This document shows, one piece after another, positions 26,506-35,033 of a DNA stretch of 64,000 nucleotides. Each line of letters opens with the position of its first letter. The stretch's first letter is position 1. Under the pieces are notes generated by a model. It was not told the DNA's origin and did no database searches. It saw only the letters and a program-made list of their open reading frames with translations. Location: NCBI GenBank assembly GCA_947259365.1, contig CAMYMC010000017.1, positions 69,083-133,082 of the forward strand, in the 5' to 3' direction. The DNA comes from an uncultured Acidimicrobiaceae bacterium. GTDB taxonomy: Bacteria; Actinomycetota; Acidimicrobiia; Spongiisociales; UBA5794. Both the position numbers and the translations under genes were made by a program.

Positions 26506-27378
26506 TCAGCCGACCGGCTCGTAACTCCGGATCCGGGCGGCCTCCCAGAACCCCAGCGACCCGTAGAGCCGACGCGCCGGGGCGTTCGTCTTCTCCACCC
26601 ACAACACCGCGCTCGATGCGCCGCAGTCGACGGAGAGATGGCGAAGACCCTCGACGACGAGCAGACGGCCGAGTCCACGCCCGGCGGCGTCGGGTCGAAC
26701 GCCGATGATGTAGATCTCTCCGGCGCCGTCGGGATGGACCTTCGTCCAGCACGAGCCGAGGAGAACGCCGTCGCTCCAGGCCATCCGGACCCCCTCCGGG
26801 TCGTACCACTCCGCTTCCATGCGACGAGTCAGGTCGTCGATGGTGACCGCACCGTTCTCCGGATGGCCGGCAAACGCCGCATTGTTCGCTTCGATCCACG
26901 CGTCCTCGTCGCGACCCGGGCGAAAACCAGTCACGAGCACGTCGGGGAATTCGAGCGGCGCCTCGGCAAGCGGCAGCCCCACCTCGAGACGGACCAGGGT
27001 TCTCGTGCACCGAAGGCCGAGACGAGCCGCAACCTCGTCCTCGACGTCACGGCGAGCCCAGAGCACCCAACGGGCGCCTGCTGCGAGCCTGGCTACGACG
27101 CTCCGAACGAGCTCGCTGCCCACGTCGCTACCAGCCGTCGTCGCCAGCTCGATCGCCCAGTGACCGGCGTCTCCGGGCGCAGCCGGCCGGTGCCACGCGG
27201 CCTGGGCGTACCCGACGACGCCGTCATCGGCGGCAACGACCTCGCAGACCTCCGCTTCGTTCCCGATCCGGACGGTCTTGTGCTCACTCAGCGCCTCCGC
27301 TCCGTCGGAGCTCACGGCCTCGAGAAGCGAGCCGAGTCCAGAGAGCTCGGCGGACGTCGGCGTACGGATCTCCACCAT
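26506..27378 (-). CDS. mshD: Mycothiol synthase (MshD-like)
   Basis: A 290-residue protein with two tandem GNAT domains. The C-terminal acetyltransferase half has the acetyl-CoA loop GEIYIIGVRPDAAGRGLGRLLVVEGL and the NNAAFAGHPENGAVT segment characteristic of MshD, which acetylates Cys-GlcN-inositol in the last step of mycothiol synthesis. The N-terminal half is a degenerate GNAT. Mycothiol is restricted to actinobacteria, so this supports the taxonomic inference. No other msh genes lie in the window. Confidence 0.9.
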   Translation of the reverse strand: MVEIRTPTSAELSGLGSLLEAVSSDGAEALSEHKTVRIGNEAEVCEVVAADDGVVGYAQAAWHRPAAPGDAGHWAIELATTAGSDVGSELVRSVVARLAAGARWVLWARRDVEDEVAARLGLRCTRTLVRLEVGLPLAEAPLEFPDVLVTGFRPGRDEDAWIEANNAAFAGHPENGAVTIDDLTRRMEAEWYDPEGVRMAWSDGVLLGSCWTKVHPDGAGEIYIIGVRPDAAGRGLGRLLVVEGLRHLSVDCGASSAVLWVEKTNAPARRLYGSLGFWEAARIRSYEPVG

Positions 27379-27439
27379 CGGCCGACCCTACCGCGGTCTG
27401 GCGCGACCCGGTATGCTCCGCTGCGATCGGCACAGCCCG

Positions 27440-27445
27440 TATCCT
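27440..27445 (+). promoter_or_regulatory. Candidate -10 of a leaderless patatin promoter
   Basis: TATCCT (TANNNT) ends eight bases before the GTG of the patatin gene and no Shine-Dalgarno is present, which would fit a leaderless transcript. A second hexamer, TATGCT at 27412-27417, could give a short leader instead. No strong -35. Confidence 0.4.
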
Positions 27446-27453
27446 GGCCGCTT

Positions 27454-28416
27454 GTGAGCACCGTTGGACTGGTACTGGGCGGCGGGGGCATCACCGGCGC
27501 GGCGTACCACCTCGGCGCTCTCCTCGCCATCGAGATGGCCACCGGCTGGGACCCCGACGAGGCCGAGGTCATCGTCGGTACCTCGTGCGGGGCATTCACG
27601 GCTGCGCTCGTCCGCGGCGACGCACTCTCGCTCGACACGTTCCTGGGAGGCGCCCAGAGCCGGGACGAGGTCGCAGATCACCTCCGTGGACTCATCTACC
27701 GTCGCACCAGGCCGCGCGGCGTCCTGCGCTGGCTGCGTCGAGGAATCCTGCCGGGCCTCGCCCGACCCGACCTCAACCTCGTCCTCGGGTCACCTGCCCT
27801 CTACGAAACGTCCGGCATCAGCGAGTGGGTCGAGGACGCCGTCGGCGACCTCGCCGAGGGGTGGCCGGAGCACGCCACCGTCATCGTCGCATACGACCTC
27901 GGCTCCCGGACCCGGGCGCCGTTCGGCACCGCAGGGGCGCCACCCGCACGTCTCAAGGACGCGGTCGCCGCTTCGGTCGCGGTGCCGTTCGTGTTCTCCC
28001 CCGTCGGCATCGACGGCCGCTGGTACGTCGACGGCGGAATCGCGACGGGAACGAGCGCCGACCTCGTGCTCGCCAACCGGGAGCCGCTCGACCTCGTCCT
28101 CGTCATCGCTCCGATGGCCGCCACCGAGGCCAGGCCGGGAGCCCGGTTCTACGAGGAGATGTTCGACCGGGTCGGCCGGGTCGCCCTCGATGCCGAGATC
28201 TCGGTCATCCGGGAGGCATGGCCGGACACCGACATCGTCGTGCTCCGCCCCGATCAGAGCGTGCTCTCGGCGGCGAGACCGAACCCCCTCTCGGTGCGGG
28301 CTGCGGTCCCGGCGTTTCTCCGTACGCTCCGGTCGCTCAAGGACGAGCTCGCCGGCGAGGAGAACTGGTCGATCCTCGAGCGTCATCTCGTCCGGTCCGT
28401 CAGCGGGCGAGGTTGA
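27454..28416 (+). CDS. Patatin-like phospholipase
   Basis: A 320-residue serine lipid acyl hydrolase of the bacterial patatin (RssA-like) family. The oxyanion Gly-rich loop is GLVLGGGGITGAAYHLGALL, the nucleophile elbow is VGTSCGAF (Ser in G-x-S-x-G), and the catalytic Asp is in WYVDGGIATG. The dyad is complete, so it is likely an active esterase/phospholipase. No signal peptide, hence cytoplasmic or membrane-peripheral. GTG start without Shine-Dalgarno. It is divergent from mshD and convergent with the DivIVA gene. Confidence 0.88.
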   Translation: MSTVGLVLGGGGITGAAYHLGALLAIEMATGWDPDEAEVIVGTSCGAFTAALVRGDALSLDTFLGGAQSRDEVADHLRGLIYRRTRPRGVLRWLRRGILPGLARPDLNLVLGSPALYETSGISEWVEDAVGDLAEGWPEHATVIVAYDLGSRTRAPFGTAGAPPARLKDAVAASVAVPFVFSPVGIDGRWYVDGGIATGTSADLVLANREPLDLVLVIAPMAATEARPGARFYEEMFDRVGRVALDAEISVIREAWPDTDIVVLRPDQSVLSAARPNPLSVRAAVPAFLRTLRSLKDELAGEENWSILERHLVRSVSGRG

Positions 28417-28441
28417 TCCCGACGGGGCCTTCTTCCGCGGC

Positions 28442-29086
28442 TCAGGCGTCGATGTCGCGCAGCTGCCCGAGGAGCCGGTCGACGGGGTCGCTTCCGCGGT
28501 CTCCCCTCGCGGTCACGGGAGCCCGGACGAGCTCGACGTCGAACCCGCCGCCGTCACCGTCTCCGGCGTCGATGAGGTCCTCGGCCTGCGCCAGCTCCTC
28601 GAGGGCGCCGGCGGCCATCCCCTTGAGGAGCGTTCCGGTCTTCTTCACGACGCTGCGGAGGACCTCGACGTCGCCGAGCAGCTCTTCGTGGTCGCCTTTC
28701 GCCGAGGCCATGACTCGTTCGGCTTCTTGGCGGCTCTCCTCGATGAGCGTGAGCGCTTCGCGACGGGCCGCCGTCAATGCCTCTTCCGCGCGCGCTCTCG
28801 CCGTTGCCAGCAGTTCGTCCGCATCCTCGTTGGCACCGGCGAGAATCTCGTCCTTCGCCCGGGTGGCGGCGACCATCGTGAGCCGCACCGCCTCCTCGGC
28901 GGAGCGCGCCTCGTCGAGTCCTCGTTCGAGCTTCTGGATCTCGGCTCGGGCCGCGGCGATCTCCCTGTCCCTCGAGGCGATCATCTCGGCGACGCGCTCC
29001 AGGAACACCCCGACCTCTTGCGGGTCGAACCCCCTCCGCACCTGCTCGAACTGTTGCCGCCTGATCTCGGACGGGGTCAACTCCAC
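28442..29086 (-). CDS. DivIVA-domain coiled-coil protein
   Basis: A 214-residue protein that begins with the DivIVA N-terminal domain: VELTPSEIRRQQFEQVRRGFDPQEVGVFLERVAE. A long uninterrupted coiled coil of about 120 residues rich in Ala, Glu and Arg follows. DivIVA-family proteins (Wag31/SepIVA-like) mark poles and septa and organise wall growth. The start is the GTG with GAGG five bases upstream. Ends in a Gly/Asp-rich tail (DAGDGDGGGF). It is divergent from a Flp pilin gene. Candidate for growth-zone organisation, though the short length fits the SepIVA-like subgroup better than Wag31. Confidence 0.85.
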   Translation of the reverse strand: MELTPSEIRRQQFEQVRRGFDPQEVGVFLERVAEMIASRDREIAAARAEIQKLERGLDEARSAEEAVRLTMVAATRAKDEILAGANEDADELLATARARAEEALTAARREALTLIEESRQEAERVMASAKGDHEELLGDVEVLRSVVKKTGTLLKGMAAGALEELAQAEDLIDAGDGDGGGFDVELVRAPVTARGDRGSDPVDRLLGQLRDIDA

Positions 29087-29237
29087 GCGCACCTCTTCCG
29101 GGCTCGGGCCCTCCCACCCGGTTTCGGCGTCCGCTCGAGCGCCCTGCGATCCGCCAGCACGATGAGTGTACGACAGACTGCTCTGAGTGGTCAAGGGCGG
29201 ACGTGACCAACCAGCAGTGGACCACGGGGGTCGAAAT

Positions 29238-29251
29238 GGGTCGGCCGACCC
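29238..29251. promoter_or_regulatory. Perfect 14-bp palindrome in the divIVA-flp spacer
   Basis: GGGTCGGCCGACCC is an exact inverted repeat in the 254-base divergent intergenic region, 90 bases before the flp pilin ATG. It could be an operator, but G+C-rich chance palindromes occur and no regulator is adjacent. Confidence 0.35.
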
Positions 29252-29340
29252 GTAGACGCAAGCTCCCGTCCCGGTTACGTTCACGTGGAAACCGGTGGGG
29301 CCGGCACCGTGCACCGGTCTTCGGCGAGTAGGGACTGGCT

Positions 29341-29523
29341 ATGCGGGCAGCGAGCAGAGCGATGGTGCGGGTGCGCACCGCAATTCCCGTTGGGGAACGT
29401 GGTGCCAACCTCGTCGAGTACGCCATCCTCATCGCCTTCATCGTCGTGCTCTCGATCGCCGCGATCACGATCATCGGCGAGGAGACGAGCTCGAAGTTCG
29501 TTCCCGTCGCGCAGACGCTCTGA
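29341..29523 (+). CDS. Flp-type (type IVb) pilin
   Basis: A 60-residue prepilin of the Flp/Fap family. A basic 19-residue leader ends in G and is followed by the Flp motif ANLVEYAILIAFIVVLSIAAITII, with the family's conserved Glu-Tyr pair. A short polar tail follows. Flp pilins are assembled by Tad machines; no tad gene (ATPase, CpaB, TadB/C, prepilin peptidase) lies nearby, so this is an orphan in the window. An AGGGA seven bases before the ATG supports the start. Confidence 0.88.
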   Translation: MRAASRAMVRVRTAIPVGERGANLVEYAILIAFIVVLSIAAITIIGEETSSKFVPVAQTL

Positions 29524-29651
29524 CACCCGGGCGGGCTCCCACCGTCCCGCCGACGTCGTCTCACCCGCCACTTCGTCGCACCCCTCGTCGTCCCCCCGCC
29601 CCTCGTGCCGTCGTCCGGCGATCGGCCGCTCCGGGGAGGGTCCTCTAGCCC

Positions 29652-29657
29652 TACTGT
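29652..29657 (+). promoter_or_regulatory. Candidate -10 for nifJ
   Basis: TACTGT, fitting TANNNT, 51 bases before the nifJ GTG, in the 185-base spacer after flp. No -35 recognised. Weak. Confidence 0.22.
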
Positions 29658-29708
29658 GTGCTCACGAGAGGTGGTCCCATTGAGGGCAGTCGAGCGAGGA
29701 GTGGCACC

Positions 29709-32700
29709 GTGACCTCAGCCGCAACGGCCCGCCGAAGCGTCATGATCGACGGGAACGAGGCTGCGGCATCGATCGCCTATCGCACGACCGAGACAATCGC
29801 CATCTACCCGATCACTCCCGCATCACCGATGGGCGAGCTCGCCGACGCATGGGCGGCAAAGGGTAGGGAGAACATCTGGGGGACGGTTCCCCAGGTCATC
29901 GAGATGCAGTCGGAGGCCGGCGCCGCAGGTGTCGTCCACGGTGCGCTTCAGGCCGGCGCGCTGTCGACGACGTTCACCGCCTCCCAGGGCCTGCTGCTCA
30001 TGATCCCCAACATGTTCAAGATCGCTGGTGAGCTCACACCGTGTGTCTTTCACATCGCCGCTCGCACCGTCGCCACCCACGCTCTGTCGATCTTCGGGGA
30101 CCACAGCGACGTGATGGCCGCCCGGGCGACGGGCTGGGCGATGTTGGCGAGCAGCTCGGTTCAGGAGGCTCACGACCTCGCCCTCGTCGCCCACGCCGCC
30201 ACCCTCGAGACGAGGGTCCCCTTTCTCCACTTCTTCGACGGTTTCCGCACGTCCCACGAGGTGAACAAGATCGAGGAGCTCACCGACGACGACGTCCGAT
30301 CCCTCATCTCTCTCGACGCAGTGCTCGGCCATCGTGGCCGCCGGCTCGATCCGGACGCTCCGGTCCTGCGGGGCACCGCCCAGAACCCGGACGTGTTCTT
30401 CCAGGCGCGCGAAGCCGTGAACCCGTTCTATGCCGCGACACCTGCCGGCGTCCAGGCCGTCATGGACAGGCTCTTCGAGGCCGTGGGCCGGCGGTACCAC
30501 CTCTTCGACTACGTCGGGCCGTCCGACGCCGAAACCGTCCTCGTCATGATGGGCTCTGGAGCGGGTGCCGCGGAGGAAGCGGTCATGCGCCTCGCCGGCG
30601 ACGGTGCCCCCATCGGGCTCGTGAAGGTACGGCTCTACCGTCCCTTCGCCGCCGATGCGTTCCTCGCCGCACTCCCGGATTCAGTCTCCACGATCGTGAC
30701 CCTCGACCGGACGAAGGAGCCCGGCGCCGTGGGCGAGCCTCTCTTCACCGACGTGGCGGCGGCGGTGCTCGGCGCGTCGGGTGCCGGGAACCGCTGGCCC
30801 TCGCCGCCGCGGGTCGTCGGGGGCCGCTACGGGCTCTCTTCGAAGGAGTTCACGCCGGCGATGGCCAAAGCGGTGTTCGACGCCGCTCCGACCGTCGGGC
30901 ACGACTTCACCGTCGGGATCGTCGACGACGTCACCGGTCGCAGCCTCTCGTGGGATCCCGAGTTCAGCTGTGAGCAGGAAGACGGGATACGGGCCGTCTT
31001 CTACGGCCTCGGCTCGGACGGGACCGTCGGTGCCAACAAGAACTCGGTGAAGATCATCGGCGAACACACGAAGCTCCACGCCCAGGGCTACTTCGTCTAC
31101 GACTCGCGCAAGGCGGGGGCGGTCACCGTGTCCCACCTGCGCTTCGGCCCCGACCCCATCAACTCGACGTATCTCATTTCCGAGGCCGATTTCGTCGCGT
31201 GCCACCAGTTCGGCTTCCTGGAGAAGATGGACGTCCTCGACGTCGCCAAGCGCGGCGCCAAGTTCCTCCTCAACTCGGAGCACGGACCCGATGCGCTGTG
31301 GGACCGGCTCCCCCGTGAGGTGCAGGAGACGATCATCGACAAGCAACTCGAGGTCCACGTCGTCGACGGCGACCGAGTCGCCTCCGAAGCCGGCTTGGGG
31401 GGCCGGATCAACACCGTGCTCCAGACGTGCTTCTTCGCCCTGGCGAACGTCATGTCGCGCGGCGAGGCGATCGCTGCCATCAAACACGCCATCGAGGACA
31501 CCTACGGCCGCTTCGGCAGCTCCGTCCTAGAGCGGAACTTCGCCGCCGTCGACGGCGCGCTCGATGCGATGTACCGCCTCGACGTGCCCGCCACGGTCAC
31601 CTCGTCGCTGTCGATGCGCGCCATGGTGCCGGACACGGCCCCGGACTTCGTGCGCAGAGTCACGGCGATGATGCTCGAGGGTCGGGGTGACCTCCTCCCG
31701 GTCAGCGCCATGCCGGTCGACGGCACGTTCCCCTCCGGCACCACACAGTACGAGCGGCGCTCCATCGCTCGCGAGATCCCCATCTTCGACCCGGACATCT
31801 GCATCGAGTGCGGCAGGTGCGCGATCGTCTGCCCCCACGCCGCGATCCGGATGAAGGCCTTCACTGCGGACGCCCTCGCCGGAGCCCCCGCCGGCTTCAA
31901 GCACCGCCCGTTCCGATTCCGGGAGCTGCCGGACCACCTCATGACGATCCAGGTTGCGCCGGACGACTGCACCGGGTGTGGGGTCTGCGTCGACGTCTGC
32001 CCGGCGAAGTCGAAGGAGGAGGTCAGGCACAAGGCGATCGACATGGAGCCCAAGGACGAGCACCTCGAGACGGAACGGGAGAACTGGGAGTTCTTCAAGA
32101 CGATCCCGGAGCCCGATCGGTCACGGTTCCGGCTGGCGACGGTCAAGGGCTCCCAGCTGCTCGATCCCCTCTTCGAGTTCTCCGGTGCCTGCAGCGGCTG
32201 CGGCGAGACCCCGTATCTCAAGCTGCTCACCCAGCTCTTCGGCGACCGGATCCTCGTCGCCAACGCCACCGGCTGCTCCTCGATCTACGGGGGAAACCTG
32301 CCGACGACGCCCTGGCGGGCCGGGGCCGACGGCCGGGGGCCGGCGTGGGCCAACTCGCTGTTCGAGGACAATGCCGAGTTCGGTCTCGGGATGCGCCTCG
32401 CCCTCGACCAGGAGGCCACCGAGGCTCGGCTGCTGGTGCGCGAGCTCTCCGACGCGCTCGGGCACGGCCAGGCGTACGCCATCGTGACGGCCGATCAGAC
32501 GGGAGAAGACGGCATCGCCGCACAGCGCCGGCGCGTGGACGAGCTCGTCGATGCGCTCGGCCCCATCGATGACCCGAGAGCGCGCCGTCTCGAGGCGATC
32601 GCAGGCGCGCTGGTGCGCAAGAGCGTGTGGATCGTCGGCGGCGACGGGTGGGCCTACGACATCGGGTTCGGCGGCCTCGATCACGTCCTCGCGTCGGGAC

Positions 32701-33329
32701 GGGACATCAACCTCCTGGTGCTCGACACCGAGGTCTACTCCAACACCGGAGGCCAGGCGTCGAAGGCCACTCCGCGCGCCGCCGTCGCCAAGTTCGCCGC
32801 CGGCGGCAAGCCCATCCCGAAGAAGGATCTCGGGCAGATCGCGATGTCGTACGAGGACGTCTACGTCGCCCAGATCGCGCTCGGGGCCAACAACACCCAG
32901 TCCGTGAAGGCCTTCGCCGAGGCCGAGGCGTACGAGGGCCCATCCCTCGTCATCGCATACAGCACGTGCATCGCCCACGGCATCGACATGACGACGTCGA
33001 TGACCCACCAGAAAGCGCTCGTCGACGCCGGCTATTGGCCGCTGTATCGCTACGACCCGCGGGTGATCGCGCAGGGAGAGCACCCCTTCCACCTCGACAG
33101 CCGCAAGCCGACGCTCAAGTTCGCCGACGTGGCCAAGAACGAGGCCCGGTTCGCGATGCTCGCCCGCTCCGATCCCGACACCGCAGCGCACCTCCAGTCG
33201 CTCGCCCAGCACGACATCGACGAGCGGTGGCAGCTCTACGAGCAGTTCGAGGAGCTCGACCGGCTCCCCCTCGAAGACGACCTCGAACTGCCCGATGCCG
33301 GCCACGACACCGAGGAGGCGGCACCGTGA
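29709..33329 (+). CDS. nifJ: Pyruvate:ferredoxin (flavodoxin) oxidoreductase
   Basis: A 1206-residue single-chain PFOR that interconverts pyruvate plus CoA and acetyl-CoA plus CO2 with ferredoxin or flavodoxin. Domain order: pyrimidine-binding domain I (AYRTTETIAIYPITPASPMG), transketolase C-like domain, gamma domain, two [4Fe-4S] ferredoxin motifs (CIECGRCAIVCP about residue 698, and CTGCGVCVDVCP about 752), and the TPP domain (GACSGCGETPY about 826, with GGDGWAYDIGFGG about 976). All cysteines are present. GTG start with an AGGAG seven bases upstream. It overlaps the dihydroorotate-dehydrogenase-like gene by four bases. Confidence 0.95.
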   Translation: MTSAATARRSVMIDGNEAAASIAYRTTETIAIYPITPASPMGELADAWAAKGRENIWGTVPQVIEMQSEAGAAGVVHGALQAGALSTTFTASQGLLLMIPNMFKIAGELTPCVFHIAARTVATHALSIFGDHSDVMAARATGWAMLASSSVQEAHDLALVAHAATLETRVPFLHFFDGFRTSHEVNKIEELTDDDVRSLISLDAVLGHRGRRLDPDAPVLRGTAQNPDVFFQAREAVNPFYAATPAGVQAVMDRLFEAVGRRYHLFDYVGPSDAETVLVMMGSGAGAAEEAVMRLAGDGAPIGLVKVRLYRPFAADAFLAALPDSVSTIVTLDRTKEPGAVGEPLFTDVAAAVLGASGAGNRWPSPPRVVGGRYGLSSKEFTPAMAKAVFDAAPTVGHDFTVGIVDDVTGRSLSWDPEFSCEQEDGIRAVFYGLGSDGTVGANKNSVKIIGEHTKLHAQGYFVYDSRKAGAVTVSHLRFGPDPINSTYLISEADFVACHQFGFLEKMDVLDVAKRGAKFLLNSEHGPDALWDRLPREVQETIIDKQLEVHVVDGDRVASEAGLGGRINTVLQTCFFALANVMSRGEAIAAIKHAIEDTYGRFGSSVLERNFAAVDGALDAMYRLDVPATVTSSLSMRAMVPDTAPDFVRRVTAMMLEGRGDLLPVSAMPVDGTFPSGTTQYERRSIAREIPIFDPDICIECGRCAIVCPHAAIRMKAFTADALAGAPAGFKHRPFRFRELPDHLMTIQVAPDDCTGCGVCVDVCPAKSKEEVRHKAIDMEPKDEHLETERENWEFFKTIPEPDRSRFRLATVKGSQLLDPLFEFSGACSGCGETPYLKLLTQLFGDRILVANATGCSSIYGGNLPTTPWRAGADGRGPAWANSLFEDNAEFGLGMRLALDQEATEARLLVRELSDALGHGQAYAIVTADQTGEDGIAAQRRRVDELVDALGPIDDPRARRLEAIAGALVRKSVWIVGGDGWAYDIGFGGLDHVLASGRDINLLVLDTEVYSNTGGQASKATPRAAVAKFAAGGKPIPKKDLGQIAMSYEDVYVAQIALGANNTQSVKAFAEAEAYEGPSLVIAYSTCIAHGIDMTTSMTHQKALVDAGYWPLYRYDPRVIAQGEHPFHLDSRKPTLKFADVAKNEARFAMLARSDPDTAAHLQSLAQHDIDERWQLYEQFEELDRLPLEDDLELPDAGHDTEEAAP

Positions 33330-34336
33330 CCGCCGATCTCCGCACCACGTATCTCGGCCTCGCGCTGAAGAGCCCGGTCGTTGCGTCCTCCTCGCCGCTC
33401 ACCGGGGACCTCGACTCTCTGTGGGCACTCGCCGACGCAGGTGCCGGCGCCGTCGTGCTGCCCTCGATGTTCGAGGAGCAGATCGAGCAAGAGGCCATCG
33501 AACTCCAGCGGCTCTACGAGGCGGGCACCGGCAGCTTCGCCGAGGCGCTGAGCGGCTACCTGCCCGACATGCAGAGCTACAACACGGGGCCGGAGAAGTA
33601 CCTCGACCACCTCGGCGCCGCCAAAGAATCGCTGGCGATCCCGGTCATCCCCAGCCTCAACGGCACGACCCGGGGCGGCTGGGTGAAATACGCCAAACGG
33701 CTCGAGGCCGTCGGCGCCGATGCCATCGAGCTGAACATCTACCTCCTCCCGACCGACCCCTACGCCGACGGCCGCGACGTCGAGCAGCGGTATCTGGACC
33801 TCGTCGAGGCCGTCCGAGCCGCCGTCGACGTTCCTCTCGCGGTGAAGATCGGTCCTTACTTCAGTGCGCTGATCTCGATGGCGCGCCGCCTCGCCGAGGC
33901 CGGGGCGGACGCGCTCGTCCTGTTCAACCGCTTCTACCAGCCCGACATCGACCTCGAAGCGCTCACGGTCGTGCCGAACATCAAGCTGAGCGCTCCCGTC
34001 GAGCTTCGCCTCCCGCTGCGCTGGGCGGCGATGCTGCACGGCCAGGTGAGATCGGACCTCGCGGTGACGAGCGGTGTGCACTCCGGCGAGGACGTGGTGA
34101 AGGCGCTCCTCGTCGGCGCTGACGTCGCGATGGTGGCATCGGCGCTGCTGCGCAACGGCGCCCGATTCATGGCGACGGTCGTCGAGGACCTGCAGCGCTG
34201 GCTCGACGAGCACGAATACGAGTCGGTCGACCAGCTGCGCGGGTCCATGAGCGTGGCCAAGGCACCGAACCCGGAGCAGTTCGTCCGGTCCAATTACATG
34301 ACCGTGCTTCGCAGCTACACGGCCAAGAACAGCTGA
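33326..34336 (+). CDS. Dihydroorotate dehydrogenase-like flavoprotein
   Basis: A 336-residue TIM-barrel flavoenzyme related to dihydroorotate dehydrogenase/oxidase. It shows LGLALKSPVVASSSPLTGDLDSL, IPSLNGTTRGGWVKYAKRLE, DAIELNIYLLPTDP and LAVKIGPYFS, and the C-terminal FMN phosphate region LAVTSGVHSGEDVVKALLVGADV. Such genes are often found immediately downstream of nifJ in diverse bacteria, but their substrate is not established; a true pyrimidine role is unlikely because the active-site neighbourhood differs from PyrD. GTG start within the nifJ stop (GTGA), which argues for obligate co-expression. Confidence 0.88.
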   Translation: MTADLRTTYLGLALKSPVVASSSPLTGDLDSLWALADAGAGAVVLPSMFEEQIEQEAIELQRLYEAGTGSFAEALSGYLPDMQSYNTGPEKYLDHLGAAKESLAIPVIPSLNGTTRGGWVKYAKRLEAVGADAIELNIYLLPTDPYADGRDVEQRYLDLVEAVRAAVDVPLAVKIGPYFSALISMARRLAEAGADALVLFNRFYQPDIDLEALTVVPNIKLSAPVELRLPLRWAAMLHGQVRSDLAVTSGVHSGEDVVKALLVGADVAMVASALLRNGARFMATVVEDLQRWLDEHEYESVDQLRGSMSVAKAPNPEQFVRSNYMTVLRSYTAKNS

Positions 34337-34344
34337 CGGCGGGT

Positions 34345-34680
34345 TCAGTCGCTCAGCGTCCTCACGAGCGACAGCCCGAGGGCAAGCACGGCGACCACCC
34401 ACACCGTGATCCGCACCCAGTCCGGCGCGTGATGCCACAGGTGCTTCACTTGGGCATAGACGACGGCGGCGACGACGAGCCCGGCGGTCGCCAGACCGGC
34501 GATCGCCATCGTGATTCCCAGCGTCGAGTCGACGCCGGAGCCGTCGTCGGGGTCGAGGAAGAGGAGCCCGGCTCCGGCGAGGAGGGCGACGAGGGCTCCC
34601 AGAACGCTGAGCACGACGAGCGCTTTGACGGTCCGCAACGCCCGCTCGTGGGCCGACCCGGTTGCCGGAGAGACCGTCAT
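34345..34680 (-). CDS. Small membrane protein of unknown function
   Basis: About 111 residues from the second of two adjacent ATGs, which has GGAGG at a five-base spacing; an in-frame GTG at 34695 is possible but lacks a binding site. Three TM helices are evident (LVVLSVLGALVALLAGAGLLF, GITMAIAGLATAGLVVAAVVYA and ITVWVVAVLALGLSLV). A short polar loop with HLWHHAPDW joins the second and third. No family recognised. It converges on the DHOD-like gene, eight bases apart. Confidence 0.65.
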   Translation of the reverse strand: MTVSPATGSAHERALRTVKALVVLSVLGALVALLAGAGLLFLDPDDGSGVDSTLGITMAIAGLATAGLVVAAVVYAQVKHLWHHAPDWVRITVWVVAVLALGLSLVRTLSD

Positions 34681-34753
34681 CATGACCTCCGCCACCCAAG
34701 GCTAGAGCTCACGCCGTCCGGCCGCCCCTTGTCAGCCGGCTGCTGCCCTCGTG

Positions 34754-34759
34754 TACCGT
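34754..34759 (+). promoter_or_regulatory. -10 element of a leaderless promoter
   Basis: TACCGT (TANNNT) lies exactly seven bases before the GTG of the small gene at 34767, and there is no Shine-Dalgarno. This spacing is what a leaderless actinobacterial transcript requires. Confidence 0.45.
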
Positions 34760-34766
34760 CCTCTCC

Positions 34767-35033
34767 GTGCCCCGTCTCACTCGCGAGATCGCCGCGACGC
34801 CCGTCACTGCCGGACAGATGACGGTGCGACCCGTCGCCCGTGTGTGGGGGGTGTGGGGCGCCGGGAGGTCGCGTGGTGCGGGCGTCGCGCTCGTCCTTCC
34901 CTCCCGGGTGGAGGTGACCGACGGGAACGGCGTGACCCGGAGCGCCGCGATCCCCGACGCCGTGCTCTGGGTGAGGGTCGCCGCGATCGCGGCGATCCTG
35001 GGAGCGGCGGGCGTGAGGAAGGTACGTCGATGA
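34767..35033 (+). CDS. Small protein coupled to a GerW-like gene
   Basis: An 88-residue protein (VPRLTREIAATPVTAG...). A 60-residue polar domain, probably beta-rich, with GQMTVRPVARVWGVWGAGRSRGAGVALVLPSRVEVT, precedes a C-terminal TM helix (AVLWVRVAAIAAILGAAGV) and a basic end. No family recognised. The GTG start is supported by a -10 hexamer seven bases upstream and by the four-base overlap of its stop with the ATG of the next gene. Its layout (soluble N-terminal domain, single C-terminal TM) is the same as in that partner, so the two may form a complex. Confidence 0.6.
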   Translation: MPRLTREIAATPVTAGQMTVRPVARVWGVWGAGRSRGAGVALVLPSRVEVTDGNGVTRSAAIPDAVLWVRVAAIAAILGAAGVRKVRR

